A stretch of 64,000 nt of DNA from Burkholderia pyrrocinia (GTDB lineage Bacteria; Pseudomonadota; Gammaproteobacteria; Burkholderiales; Burkholderiaceae). A program made the translations under genes and the position numbers. Of this stretch, positions 45,542 through 54,165 are shown piece after piece. The stretch lies in the NCBI RefSeq assembly GCF_022809715.1, contig NZ_CP094459.1:2604001-2668000 (forward strand), written 5' to 3'. The notes beneath the pieces are model-generated. The model saw only the letters and a list, made by a program, of their open reading frames with translations, was not told where the DNA came from and did no database searches. The first letter of the stretch is position 1; each line of letters starts with the position of its first letter.

Positions 45542-46510
45542 ATGAGCGGCGGACTTCCGTTTCCCGCATCCCGCAAGTCGTTTCCGTCGTCGACGGTCTT
45601 CCTGATTCTCGCCGCCGCCGTGCTGCTGTCCGGCTGCGGGCTGCTGCCGACCCAGAATCCGCCCGCGCCGATCAGCGAGGCGCTCGTCGAGCCCGTCGAG
45701 GAAACCGCCGGCGAGCCGCTGACGATGCCGCCCGTACCGGCGCCGACGCAGCCGGAGGAACCGGAAGCGCCGAAGAAGCCGCATCGCGAAGTGACGCGAC
45801 CGAAGCCCGTGCAGCGCCCCGAAACGCCGACGCCGCCCCCGCCGCCGCCCGCGCCGCTCGTCGCGACGCGCGTGCTCGACCGCACCCAGATCCATGCGCT
45901 GCTCGACAGCGAAGTCGCGCGCCGCAACGGCAAGGTGATCGGCCGCGCGATCGACATGGTGACCGACGCGAACGGCAAGCCGCGCGAGATGATCGTCAAC
46001 CTGCAGGGCTTCATGGGCGTCGGCGACCGCAAGGTCATCTTCCCGTGGAACGTGTTCCGCTTTACGCCGGGCGGCAAACAGGAGCCGATCGTGCTCGACG
46101 TGCCGTCGGGCGACCTGCCGCCGGCCGCGCGGCCGAAGGCCGTGCCGCTGTCGGGCTCCGCCGCGGCATCGCCCGCGACGCGGCTGCCGATGCTCGACAG
46201 CGACGTCGAGCGCCCGAACGGCACGAAGATCGGCCGCGTCGTCGACGTGCTGATCGACCGCGCCGCGCAACCGCAGGCCGTCGTGCTCGACCTCGGCGGG
46301 CTCGTCAATACCGACCGCCGCTCGATCGCCGCGAACTGGGCCGCGCTGCGCTTCGTCACGCGCGACAAGGCGCTGCATCCGCAGCTCGACCTGAACGATG
46401 CGCAGATCAAGGCGTCGCCGCCCTACGCGGCCGACAAGCCGATCGTCGCGGTCTCGCCGCCTCCCCCTGCCGCCCCCGCGCCGGCTTCGTCTGCGAGTGC
46501 CACCCGATGA
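45542..46510 (+). CDS. Lipoprotein with two PRC-barrel domains
   Basis: 322 residues. The signal peptide ends in a lipobox LSGC (Cys-32: VFLILAAAVLLSGCGLL). A ~60-residue Pro-rich linker with an eight-proline run follows, then two PRC-barrel repeats: EVARRNGKVIGRAIDMVTDA (~residues 120-175) and DVERPNGTKIGRVVDVLIDR (~215-265). The tail is Pro/Ala-rich. PRC barrels often bind partner proteins or RNA, and a duplicated pair on a lipoprotein suggests a periplasmic scaffold. ATG 45542 has GGAG nine bases upstream; GTG 45536 is less likely. Its stop overlaps the start of the MFS gene (ATGA). Confidence 0.9.
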   Translation: MSGGLPFPASRKSFPSSTVFLILAAAVLLSGCGLLPTQNPPAPISEALVEPVEETAGEPLTMPPVPAPTQPEEPEAPKKPHREVTRPKPVQRPETPTPPPPPPAPLVATRVLDRTQIHALLDSEVARRNGKVIGRAIDMVTDANGKPREMIVNLQGFMGVGDRKVIFPWNVFRFTPGGKQEPIVLDVPSGDLPPAARPKAVPLSGSAAASPATRLPMLDSDVERPNGTKIGRVVDVLIDRAAQPQAVVLDLGGLVNTDRRSIAANWAALRFVTRDKALHPQLDLNDAQIKASPPYAADKPIVAVSPPPPAAPAPASSASATR

Positions 46511-47775
46511 CGATCAAGCATTCCGTCAGCGTTCGCAGTCTGCGGTCCCTCGACTGGCTCAACTTTTTCGTTGCAAACGTTCAAACCGGGTTCGGTCCGT
46601 TCATCGCGTCCTACCTCGCGTCGCACAAGTGGACGCAGGGCGAGATCGGCATGGTGCTGTCGATCGGCACGATCAGCGCGATGGTCAGCCAGGTGCCGGG
46701 CGGCGCGGCCGTCGATGCGCTGAAGAACAAGAAAGGCGCGGCCGCGTGGGCGATCGCGGCCATCATCCTGTCCGCGGTGCTGCTCGCGTCGAGCCCGACG
46801 ATCGTGCCGGTGATCGCCGCCGAGGTGTTCCACGGGTTCGCGAGCTGCATGCTCGTGCCGGCAATGGCCGCGATCTCGTTCTCGCTCGTCGGCCGCGCCG
46901 ACCTCGGCGACCGGCTCGGCCGCAACGCGCGCTGGGCATCGATCGGCAGCGCGGTCGCGGCGGGCCTGATGGGGCTCACCGGCGAATACTTCTCCGCGCG
47001 CGCGGTGTTCTGGCTGACCGCGGTGCTGGCGCTGCCCGCGCTGTTCGCGCTCGCGATGATCCAGCCGACGCACGAGGTGATTCCGCAGTCGTCGAAGCCC
47101 GACGACCATGGCGATCACGACGAAGCCGGCGAGCGCGAAACGCTGCTCGAACTGCTGCGCGACCGCCGGATGCTGATCTTCGCGGCGTGCGTCGTGCTGT
47201 TCCACCTGTCGAACGCGGCAATGCTGAACCTCGCGGCCGGCGAAGTCACGGCCGGGATGGGCGAGAACGTGCAGCTCGTGATCGCCGCGTGCATCATCGT
47301 GCCGCAGGCGATCGTCGCGATGCTGTCGCCGTGGGTCGGCCGCTCCGCGCAACGCTGGGGGCGCAGGCCGATCCTGCTGCTCGGCTTCTCCGCGCTGCCG
47401 GTGCGCGCGCTGCTGTTCGCCGGCGTGAGCAGCCCGTACCTGCTCGTGCCCGTGCAGATGCTCGACGGCATCAGCGCGGCCGTGTTCGGCGTGATGCTGC
47501 CGCTGATCGCGGCCGACGTCGCGGGCGGCAAGGGCCGCTATAACCTGTGTATCGGGCTGTTCGGGCTCGCGGCCGGGATCGGCGCGACGCTCAGCACGGC
47601 CGCGGCCGGCTACGTCGCCGATCACTTCGGCAACGCGGTCAGCTTCTTCGGGCTCGCGGCCGCAGGTGCGCTCGCGGTGCTGCTGGTCTGGCTCGTGATG
47701 CCCGAAACGCGCGTCGAGAACGGCGACGCGGCGGCCGACGAGCCGGCCGCCGCATCGCCCGAACAGGCGCACTGA
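46507..47775 (+). CDS. Major facilitator superfamily transporter
   Basis: 422 residues with about 12 hydrophobic segments in two halves, separated by a charged cytoplasmic loop (PQSSKPDDHGDHDEAGERE). SMVSQVPGGAAVDALKNKKG-like AMVSQVPGGAAVDALKNKKG after helix 2 and SAQRWGRRPILLLGFSALP after helix 8 are the MFS loop motifs. Drug/sugar-type MFS; substrate unknown. Translation is coupled to the PRC-barrel lipoprotein and an FUSC protein follows 38 bases later. Confidence 0.92.
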   Translation: MTIKHSVSVRSLRSLDWLNFFVANVQTGFGPFIASYLASHKWTQGEIGMVLSIGTISAMVSQVPGGAAVDALKNKKGAAAWAIAAIILSAVLLASSPTIVPVIAAEVFHGFASCMLVPAMAAISFSLVGRADLGDRLGRNARWASIGSAVAAGLMGLTGEYFSARAVFWLTAVLALPALFALAMIQPTHEVIPQSSKPDDHGDHDEAGERETLLELLRDRRMLIFAACVVLFHLSNAAMLNLAAGEVTAGMGENVQLVIAACIIVPQAIVAMLSPWVGRSAQRWGRRPILLLGFSALPVRALLFAGVSSPYLLVPVQMLDGISAAVFGVMLPLIAADVAGGKGRYNLCIGLFGLAAGIGATLSTAAAGYVADHFGNAVSFFGLAAAGALAVLLVWLVMPETRVENGDAAADEPAAASPEQAH

Positions 47776-47813
47776 GGCCGGCGCGCCACCGTTACCCGCT
47801 TCCTGGCCAACTC

Positions 47814-48383
47814 ATGATGGATACGATCAGGACACTCAACGAAGCCCGCCAGCAGATCCAGCAGTCGGTCTTCGATCTGTTCAAGGGGCTGACCTTCGGC
47901 GAGCGTTTCGTGCAAGGCGTGCTGATGGCCATCCAGGCCGTCTGCGGCGCGTGCCTCGCATACACGATCGGACGTGCGCTGCACACCGAGCAGGCCGTGT
48001 GGGCGGCGGTCACCGCGATCGCCGTCACGCAGCACAACTACTCCGACACGATGTCGCTGTCGCGCGACCAGTTCGTCGGCGCGATGATCGGCGGCGTGCT
48101 CGGCTTCGCGGGCGCCGCGCTCGGCGGCGATCGCCTCGTCGCCTATGCGCTCGCGGTCGCGCTCACGATCGTCTGCTGCTGGTGCCTGAACGTCGGCAGC
48201 GCGGCGCGGCTCGGCGGCGTGACCGCGACGATCGTGCTGCTGTTTCCGGGCAACGGCCCGCTGTGGGACATTCCGCTGATGCGGCTCGGTGAGGTGACGC
48301 TCGGCACCGTGTGTGCGCTGGGCGTGTGCTGGGGAATGTCGAGAATCGAGCGGCGCTGGTTCCGCCGCACGGCGGCAAAGTGA
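47814..48383 (+). CDS. FUSC family membrane protein (short form)
   Basis: 189 residues. After a short amphipathic N terminus come five or six hydrophobic segments with ALHTEQAVWAAVTAIAVTQH and SLSRDQFVGAMIGGVLGFAG, the N-terminal FUSC/YccS-type membrane module. The cytoplasmic domain of full-length aromatic-acid efflux proteins is missing, which is normal for this short class. Two adjacent ATGs (47814, 47817) are possible starts. Probably co-transcribed with the lipoprotein and MFS genes. Confidence 0.88.
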   Translation: MMDTIRTLNEARQQIQQSVFDLFKGLTFGERFVQGVLMAIQAVCGACLAYTIGRALHTEQAVWAAVTAIAVTQHNYSDTMSLSRDQFVGAMIGGVLGFAGAALGGDRLVAYALAVALTIVCCWCLNVGSAARLGGVTATIVLLFPGNGPLWDIPLMRLGEVTLGTVCALGVCWGMSRIERRWFRRTAAK

Positions 48384-48431
48384 CACGGTTGCCGGGCGCA
48401 CGCCAGGCAACCGGATAAACGGCGGGAAAGG

Positions 48432-48815
48432 TTACTGGCCGATCTGCAGCACGATGCCCGAGCCGATCTGCACGAGCAGGTGATCGCCGCCCACGCCGAC
48501 CCAGTGATAACCGCGCGGCGGCGGGCTCAGGTGGTAGCCGCGCCAGTCGTCGATCACGTACTGGCGGTCGCGGAATTCGTCGGGCAGCCGGTCGCCCTTG
48601 TGCCAGTCGCGGCGCGGCTGGTCGGCCCAGCGCGGCGGCACGTCGTCCTCGCGGTGCATCGCCTGGCCGGGCGGCATGTGTTTCGGGCCATGGCCGCGAT
48701 GCATGCCGTGATTGTCGTGCTTGTCGTAGTTGCCGTGATCCTGCGCCATTGCGGCCGGCGCGGCAAAACCCGCCGCGATCAGCGCGGCCAGCATCATGCA
48801 GTGCATCTTCTTCAT
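48432..48815 (-). CDS. RcnB family periplasmic protein
   Basis: 127 residues. A signal peptide (MKKMHCMMLAALIAAGFAAP, cleaved near AMA-Q) is followed by a His/Asp/Gly-rich segment with about nine His in 40 residues. The C-terminal RcnB domain is LPDEFRDRQYVIDDWRGYHL, then PPRGYHWVGVGGDHLLVQIG. RcnB of E. coli tunes Ni/Co homeostasis; the His-rich stretch fits metal binding, but no metal transporter is adjacent. ATG 48815 has GGAGGGAAGG upstream, which settles the start. Confidence 0.9.
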   Translation of the reverse strand: MKKMHCMMLAALIAAGFAAPAAMAQDHGNYDKHDNHGMHRGHGPKHMPPGQAMHREDDVPPRWADQPRRDWHKGDRLPDEFRDRQYVIDDWRGYHLSPPPRGYHWVGVGGDHLLVQIGSGIVLQIGQ

Positions 48816-48907
48816 CGTGCCTTCCCTCCGTGTTGTCACGTCGTAGCAAACGACCGGGCCTGCCCAATGAAGACTAGCACACCGCTCTGACGCGAACGGA
48901 ACGCGCA

Positions 48908-50689
48908 TCACGCCGCCTGCTGCTGGTACTGGATCCGGTGCAGATGCGCATAGAGGCCGCCGTGGCGCAGCAGTTCGTCGTGGCTGCCCTCTTCGACGAT
49001 CTTGCCGGCTTCGAGCACGAGGATGCGGTCCGCCCGCTCGATCGTCGACAGCCGGTGCGCGATCACGAGCGTCGTGCGCCCTTCCATCAGCCGTTCGAGC
49101 GCGGCCTGCACGTGGCGCTCCGATTCCGAATCGAGCGCCGACGTCGCTTCGTCCAGGATCAGGATCGGCGCGTCCTTATAGATCGCGCGCGCGATCGCGA
49201 GCCGCTGGCGCTGGCCGCCGGACAGCCGCATCCCGTTGCCGCCGACGAGCGTATCGAGCCCGTCGGGCATCGCGGCGACCGCGTCGGCGAGGTTCGCGGC
49301 CTCGAGCGCGGCCTGCACGCGCACGCGGTCGGGTGTCTGCCCGTATGCGACGTTCGCGGCGATCGTGTCGTTGAACAGCACGACGTCCTGGCTGACCATC
49401 GCCATCTGGCTGCGCAGCGCGTGGAGGTCGTAGTCGGCAACCGGCACGCCGTCGACCAGGATCGCGCCGTCCGTCGGATCGAAGAAGCGCGGCAGCAGGT
49501 TCACGAGCGTCGTCTTGCCGCTGCCGGACGGGCCCGCGAGCGCGATCATCTCGCCCGGCGCGACCTTGAACGAGATGCGGTCGAGCGTCGGCCGCTCGGC
49601 TGCGCCGTAGTCGAACGACACGCCGCGGAACTCGATCTCGCCGCGCGCCTGCGGCAGCGGCCGGCCGCCGCCCTGCGGCTCGGCCGGCTCGTCGATCAGC
49701 CCGAAGATCAGCTCGGCGGCCGTCATCCCGCGCTGCAGCGGCTGGTTGACGTCGATCAGGTGCTTGAGCGGAGAAATCACCAGCAGCATCGACGTGACGA
49801 ACGCGACGAAGCCGCCGACCGTCGTCTGGTCGTTGGTCGACTGCACGACCGCGATCGTGATCACGACCGCGAGCGCGATCGACGCGAGGAACTGCGTGAG
49901 CGGCTGCGCGAGACCGCCCGAGATCGTCATGCGCATCGCGTAGCCGCGCAGGCGCTTGCTCATCGACGTGAAGCGGTCCATCTCGTACGCTTCGCCGTTG
50001 TGCACCTTGACGACCTTGTAGCCGCCGACCGTCTCCTCGACGATGTACGACAACTCGTTGGTCAGCGTCTGGTGCTCGCGGTTCAGGCGGCGCAGGCGGC
50101 GGTTGATCTTGCTGACGAGCCAGCCGATGCCGGGCAGGATCACCGCGACGATCAGCGTGAGCCGCCAGTTCAGGTAGAACAGGTAGCCGAGCAGGAAGAT
50201 CACCGTCAGCGAATCGCGCACCAGCGTGACCATCACGCCGGTCAGCACCGACAGGATCTGGTTGACCTCGAACACGATCGCGTTGATCACCGTGCTCGCG
50301 GTTTCGCGCTGGAAGAACGACGCGCTCGTGTGGAGCATCCGCTGGAACATCTCGAGCCGGAGTTGCAGCAGGATGCGGTTCGATACGTAGTTGAGCAGGT
50401 AATTCGATGCGTACTGCGATACGCCGCGCACGAGCGCGAGGCCGATCACCGCGATCGGTACGTACCATTTCGCGTTGTCGCTGCCGTGTGCGCCGAAGCC
50501 ATGGTCGAGCAGCGGCTTGAGCAGCGCCGGAATGCCGGCTTCGGTGGCCGCGACGACGCCCATCGTCATCACGGCGAGCACCACGATGCCGATGAGCGGC
50601 CGGATGTACGGCCACAGGCGCTTCAGGACCGTGACCGGCGAGGTGCCGGTGCCGTCCATCGGTTTGCGAAGAGTGTTCTGGGTTTCCAA
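48908..50689 (-). CDS. msbA: Lipid A export ABC transporter MsbA
   Basis: 593 residues, a half-transporter acting as homodimer to flip lipid A-core across the inner membrane. The six-helix membrane domain (~residues 25-340) includes [20 protein letters not shown]. The ATPase domain has Walker [19 protein letters not shown], signature [15 protein letters not shown], Walker [17 protein letters not shown] and the H-loop in [20 protein letters not shown] -10 box (50784-50779) lies about 90 bases upstream. It opens the LPS block, divergent from the glycosyltransferases. Confidence 0.97.
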   Translation of the reverse strand: METQNTLRKPMDGTGTSPVTVLKRLWPYIRPLIGIVVLAVMTMGVVAATEAGIPALLKPLLDHGFGAHGSDNAKWYVPIAVIGLALVRGVSQYASNYLLNYVSNRILLQLRLEMFQRMLHTSASFFQRETASTVINAIVFEVNQILSVLTGVMVTLVRDSLTVIFLLGYLFYLNWRLTLIVAVILPGIGWLVSKINRRLRRLNREHQTLTNELSYIVEETVGGYKVVKVHNGEAYEMDRFTSMSKRLRGYAMRMTISGGLAQPLTQFLASIALAVVITIAVVQSTNDQTTVGGFVAFVTSMLLVISPLKHLIDVNQPLQRGMTAAELIFGLIDEPAEPQGGGRPLPQARGEIEFRGVSFDYGAAERPTLDRISFKVAPGEMIALAGPSGSGKTTLVNLLPRFFDPTDGAILVDGVPVADYDLHALRSQMAMVSQDVVLFNDTIAANVAYGQTPDRVRVQAALEAANLADAVAAMPDGLDTLVGGNGMRLSGGQRQRLAIARAIYKDAPILILDEATSALDSESERHVQAALERLMEGRTTLVIAHRLSTIERADRILVLEAGKIVEEGSHDELLRHGGLYAHLHRIQYQQQAA

Positions 50690-50778
50690 GGCAATCCTTC
50701 TTGAGCCGCGATGCGGCGCCCGGCGCGTGGCCGCCCGGGATTTCGCCCCTGTCGGGCGGGTGCCGAAAAGGGCTCAAC

Positions 50779-50848
50779 ATTATAGCCGCACCGCCCCCGC
50801 CGGCACGGTCATGGCCGATGCGGCCGGCGGCCGGGCCGCGGGTATACT
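50779..50848. promoter_or_regulatory. Divergent promoters between msbA and the GT2 gene
   Basis: A perfect minus-strand -10 TATAAT (50784-50779) faces msbA, and a plus-strand TATACT (50843-50848) faces the WaaE-like gene. Neither has a good -35; GC-rich DNA separates them. Confidence 0.5.
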
Positions 50849-50884
50849 GCCGCTCACCGTTTTCTCCGCCTTTCCGACGATTTC

Positions 50885-51637
50885 ATGGCTGAACCCTCCC
50901 TCGGCGTCGCCCTCATCGCCCTCAACGCGTCCGCGCGGCTCGCCCAGTGCCTCGATGCGCTGTCGTTCGCCGACGATGTCGTCGTCATCGACGGCGGCAG
51001 CACCGACGATACCGTCGCGATCGCGCAGGCGCACGGCGCGCGCGTGATCGTCGAGCGCGACTGGCCGGGCTTCGGCCCGCAGAAGAACCGCGCGCTCGAC
51101 GCGCTCGGCACCGACTGGATCCTGTCGCTCGATACCGACGAAATCGTCAGCCCGGAGCTCGCGCAGTCGATCCGCGACGCGATCCGCGCGCCGGCCGCGC
51201 AGGTCTATGCGCTGGACCGGCTATCGAGCTTCTGCGGCCAGTGGATCCATCACAGCGGCTGGTATCCCGACTGGGTGCCACGCCTGTTCCGGCGCGGCGC
51301 CGCGCGTTTCTCGGACGATCTCGTGCACGAGCGCCTCGTGTTCGATACCGCCGCGCAGCGCCTGCCCGGCAAGCTGATGCACTACTCGTACGAGGATTTC
51401 GAAACCGTCGTGCGCAAGCTCGACGCGTATTCGACGGCCGGCGCGCGCCAGCGCCGCGCGGCCGGCCAGCGCGGCGGCTTCGGCAAGGCACTCGCGCGCG
51501 GCGCCTGGGCGTTCGTGCGCACCTACGTGCTGCGGCGCGGGTTCCTCGACGGCCGCGCGGGCTTCATGATCGCCGTGTTCAACGCGGAGACCGTGTATTA
51601 CCGCTTCCTGAAGCTCGGCCACGGACCGGCGCGCTGA
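50885..51637 (+). CDS. GT2 glycosyltransferase, WaaE/KdtX-like (LPS core)
   Basis: 250 residues, GT-A fold. VVVIDGGSTDDTVAIAQAHG and ILSLDTDEIVSPELAQSI carry the nucleotide-sugar and metal-binding acidic residues. WYPDWVPRLFRRGAARFSDD and KLMHYSYEDFETVVRKLDAY are typical of the WaaE family, which adds a beta-1,4-glucose to the first heptose of LPS core. The Arg-rich C-terminal segment with a hydrophobic patch fits membrane association. Cytoplasmic face. Confidence 0.9.
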   Translation: MAEPSLGVALIALNASARLAQCLDALSFADDVVVIDGGSTDDTVAIAQAHGARVIVERDWPGFGPQKNRALDALGTDWILSLDTDEIVSPELAQSIRDAIRAPAAQVYALDRLSSFCGQWIHHSGWYPDWVPRLFRRGAARFSDDLVHERLVFDTAAQRLPGKLMHYSYEDFETVVRKLDAYSTAGARQRRAAGQRGGFGKALARGAWAFVRTYVLRRGFLDGRAGFMIAVFNAETVYYRFLKLGHGPAR

Positions 51638-51769
51638 GCGCCCGCCCCTGCGCGCCGCCAGCAAGCGGCCGGCCCGGCGTTACAATGCCGGGCTGCCCGC
51701 GCCGCGCGTGCCCGCCCAAACGGCTGCACCGCGCGCCGCCCGCCACGACGACTACCGAATCCGACCGCC

Positions 51770-52612
51770 ATGTTCTCCATCATCATCCCGACCTGGAACA
51801 ACCTGCCGTACCTCAAGCTCGTCGTCGACAGCCTGCGCCGCCACTCCGCGTACGACCACCAGATCATCGTGCACGTGAACGACGGCTCGGACGGCACGCT
51901 CGACTGGGTGCGCAGCGAAGGGATCGAGCACACCGCGTCGCCGACCAACATCGGCATCTGCCATGCGGTGAACCTGGCCGCCGCGCGCGCGACGCGCGAC
52001 TACGTCGTCTACATGAACGACGACATGTTCTGCTGCCCCGGCTGGGACGCGGCGCTCGTGCGCCGCATCGAACAGATGCCGACCGACCTTTTCATGCTGT
52101 CGGGCACGATGATCGAGCCGGTCGACACGCGCAACCCGTGCGTCGTCGTCAGCAATTTCGGCCGCGATGCCGAGCATTTCGACGCGGCAGGCCTCGTCGA
52201 AGCGACCCCGCGGCTCGCGCGCGCGGACTGGCTCGGCTCGACCTGGCCGCCGACGCTCGTGCACCGCGACTGGTGGAACCGCATCGGCGGCTACAGCAGC
52301 GAGCTGTCGCCCGGCATGAGCAGCGACAACGACTTCTCGATGAAATTCTGGGACGCCGGCTGCCGGATCTTCCTCGGCGTCGGCGACAGCCTCGTCTACC
52401 ACTTCCAGCAGAAGAGCACGGGCAAGATCGTCAAGAACGACGGCCGCCGCCAGTTCCTGAACAAATGGGGCATGACCCAGGCGACGTTCGACCGCTACTA
52501 CCTGCATCGCGGCGAGCCGGCCGGCACGCGCATCGCGCTCGATACGCCGGCAGTCGCCGGGCGCCTGAAGCGCGCGCTGCTGCGCTCGCGGATCAAGCGC
52601 GCATTCAGCTGA
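51770..52612 (+). CDS. GT2 family glycosyltransferase
   Basis: 280 residues. MFSIIIPTWNNLPYLKLVVD is the GT-A start, IIVHVNDGSDGTLDWVRSEG and VVYMNDDMFCCPGWDAALV hold the acidic donor-site residues (NDD in place of DxD). WWNRIGGYSSELSPGMSSDN then DFSMKFWDAGCRIF follow. Probably an LPS-core or O-chain sugar transferase given its place between a WaaE-like gene and waaL. A TACAAT box at 51682-51687 may be its own -10. The sugar is unknown. Confidence 0.88.
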   Translation: MFSIIIPTWNNLPYLKLVVDSLRRHSAYDHQIIVHVNDGSDGTLDWVRSEGIEHTASPTNIGICHAVNLAAARATRDYVVYMNDDMFCCPGWDAALVRRIEQMPTDLFMLSGTMIEPVDTRNPCVVVSNFGRDAEHFDAAGLVEATPRLARADWLGSTWPPTLVHRDWWNRIGGYSSELSPGMSSDNDFSMKFWDAGCRIFLGVGDSLVYHFQQKSTGKIVKNDGRRQFLNKWGMTQATFDRYYLHRGEPAGTRIALDTPAVAGRLKRALLRSRIKRAFS

Positions 52613-52744
52613 TCGGGCCCCTGAAACGGCACAGAAACGCCGCCTGCTTCGCGTATACTGCGCCGTTCGTCCCGGAGCTCCCGCCGGGACGCGCGGCGCG
52701 AGCACGATGTCCGCAAGCCGCATTCGTTCATTCGACAGGTTCCG

Positions 52745-54025
52745 ATGCTTTCGTTTTCCGCTCCCGCCACGCGGCGCCTGACCGCCGCCCGCGCCTTCGC
52801 CGTTGCCGCGCTCTGCATGGTGCCCGTCTCGACCGCGCTGACCAACGTCTTCTGCGGGCTGTTCGCCGCCGCGCTCGTGATCTCCCCCGAATTCTGGCGC
52901 GACCTGCGCTCGTTCGTGACCGACCCGGCTTCGCTCGCGGCGCTGCTGATCCTCGCCGCGCTGACTGCCAGCGTCGCATATACGGTCGCGCCGCATAACA
53001 AGGCGTGGAACTGGGTCGCCAAATACGACAAGCTGCTGCTGCTGCCGTTCGCCGTGCTCGCGTTCCGTCATTCGAACTGGGCGCCGATCGTGCGGCGCTG
53101 CTGGTTCGGCACGTTGTGCGTGATCCTGCTGCTGTCGACGACCAACTATCTCGGGCTGACCGCGATCGGGCCCGCGTATGCGACCCAACTGCCGCTGTCG
53201 CGTGCGTGGGTGTTCAAGAACCATATCGCCGCCGGCATGTTCGGCGCGCTGCTGTTCTACCAGGCGGCCGATCTCGCGCTTGCCGCCCGCACGGCGCTGT
53301 CCCGCGCCGCGTATGCGGGCGTCGCCGCGTGGTCGCTCGTCAACGTGTTCGTGATGCTGCAGGGACGCACGGGGCAGGTCATCGCGCTGCTGCTGATCCT
53401 CGTCGTCGCCGTGCGTTTCGTGCTGTTGCTGCGCCGGCAATCGGCGCTGCGCGCGGGGCTCGCCGCCGGCGTGCTCGTCCTGTTCGGCGTCGCGCTCGTG
53501 GTCGCCGCGTGCACGGTTCACAACGGCCGGCTCGTGAAGGTCGTGACGGAAGTGCAGCAATACCGGCAGAGCGATGCGGCCACGTCGACCGGGTTGCGCC
53601 TCGAGTGGTACAAGAAGGGGCTCGAGCTGTTTCGTCAGCGCCCGGTGATCGGTTACGGCGCGGGCGGCCTCGAGTTTGAATTCGAGAAGCTCACGGCCGG
53701 CAAGACGGCCGCCGAAGGCCAGCTCACGTCGAACCCGCACAACGAATACCTGCTGATGGCCGTGCAGCTCGGCTCGCTCGGCCTGTTGTTGTTCGTGAAC
53801 CTGATCGTGCAGATCGCGCGCGGCAGCCGCACGCTCGATCCGCGCTCGCGACACTTGCTGCTCGCGTGGCTCGCGATCTTCGCGATCGGCAGTCTCGCGA
53901 ATTCGCTGCTGCTCGATTTCGCCGAAGGGCACCTGATCGTGCTGCTGGCCGGCATCCTGCTCGGTTGCGGCGCGAGCGGCGAGGCGCTGCCGCGCGAGAC
54001 GTCGGCGATCAGGCGCAGCGCGTAA
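52745..54025 (+). CDS. waaL: O-antigen ligase family protein (WaaL)
   Basis: 426 residues with about 10-12 membrane segments. A large periplasmic loop (~residues 250-345) precedes TSNPHNEYLLMAVQLGSLG, which has the conserved catalytic-loop His of Wzy_C proteins; LQGRTGQVIALLLILVVAV is the other signature. It would join undecaprenyl-linked O chain to lipid A-core in the periplasm. WaaL and Wzy polymerases are hard to tell apart; the neighbouring core genes favour ligase. A TATACT box lies at 52654-52659. Confidence 0.85.
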   Translation: MLSFSAPATRRLTAARAFAVAALCMVPVSTALTNVFCGLFAAALVISPEFWRDLRSFVTDPASLAALLILAALTASVAYTVAPHNKAWNWVAKYDKLLLLPFAVLAFRHSNWAPIVRRCWFGTLCVILLLSTTNYLGLTAIGPAYATQLPLSRAWVFKNHIAAGMFGALLFYQAADLALAARTALSRAAYAGVAAWSLVNVFVMLQGRTGQVIALLLILVVAVRFVLLLRRQSALRAGLAAGVLVLFGVALVVAACTVHNGRLVKVVTEVQQYRQSDAATSTGLRLEWYKKGLELFRQRPVIGYGAGGLEFEFEKLTAGKTAAEGQLTSNPHNEYLLMAVQLGSLGLLLFVNLIVQIARGSRTLDPRSRHLLLAWLAIFAIGSLANSLLLDFAEGHLIVLLAGILLGCGASGEALPRETSAIRRSA

Positions 54026-54136
54026 CGCGCAACGGCATCCGCGCTGCCGCCGGCCGGCTTCGGCGGCAGTGGAGGCACGCCGTCAAAGCGAGCGGGCTGT
54101 ACGGCTCGTCGCAAAACAAGCCGCCTGCAACGCAGC

Positions 54137-54159
54137 AAAAACGCGCGCCTTCCGCGCGT
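54137..54159 (-). terminator. Rho-independent terminator between waaL and a GT9 gene
   Basis: ACGCGCG (54141-54147) and CGCGCGT (54153-54159) with loop CCTTC; AAAA on the plus strand supplies the U run for minus-strand transcripts from the GT9 gene. Confidence 0.75.
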
Positions 54160-54165
54160 CAGTCG

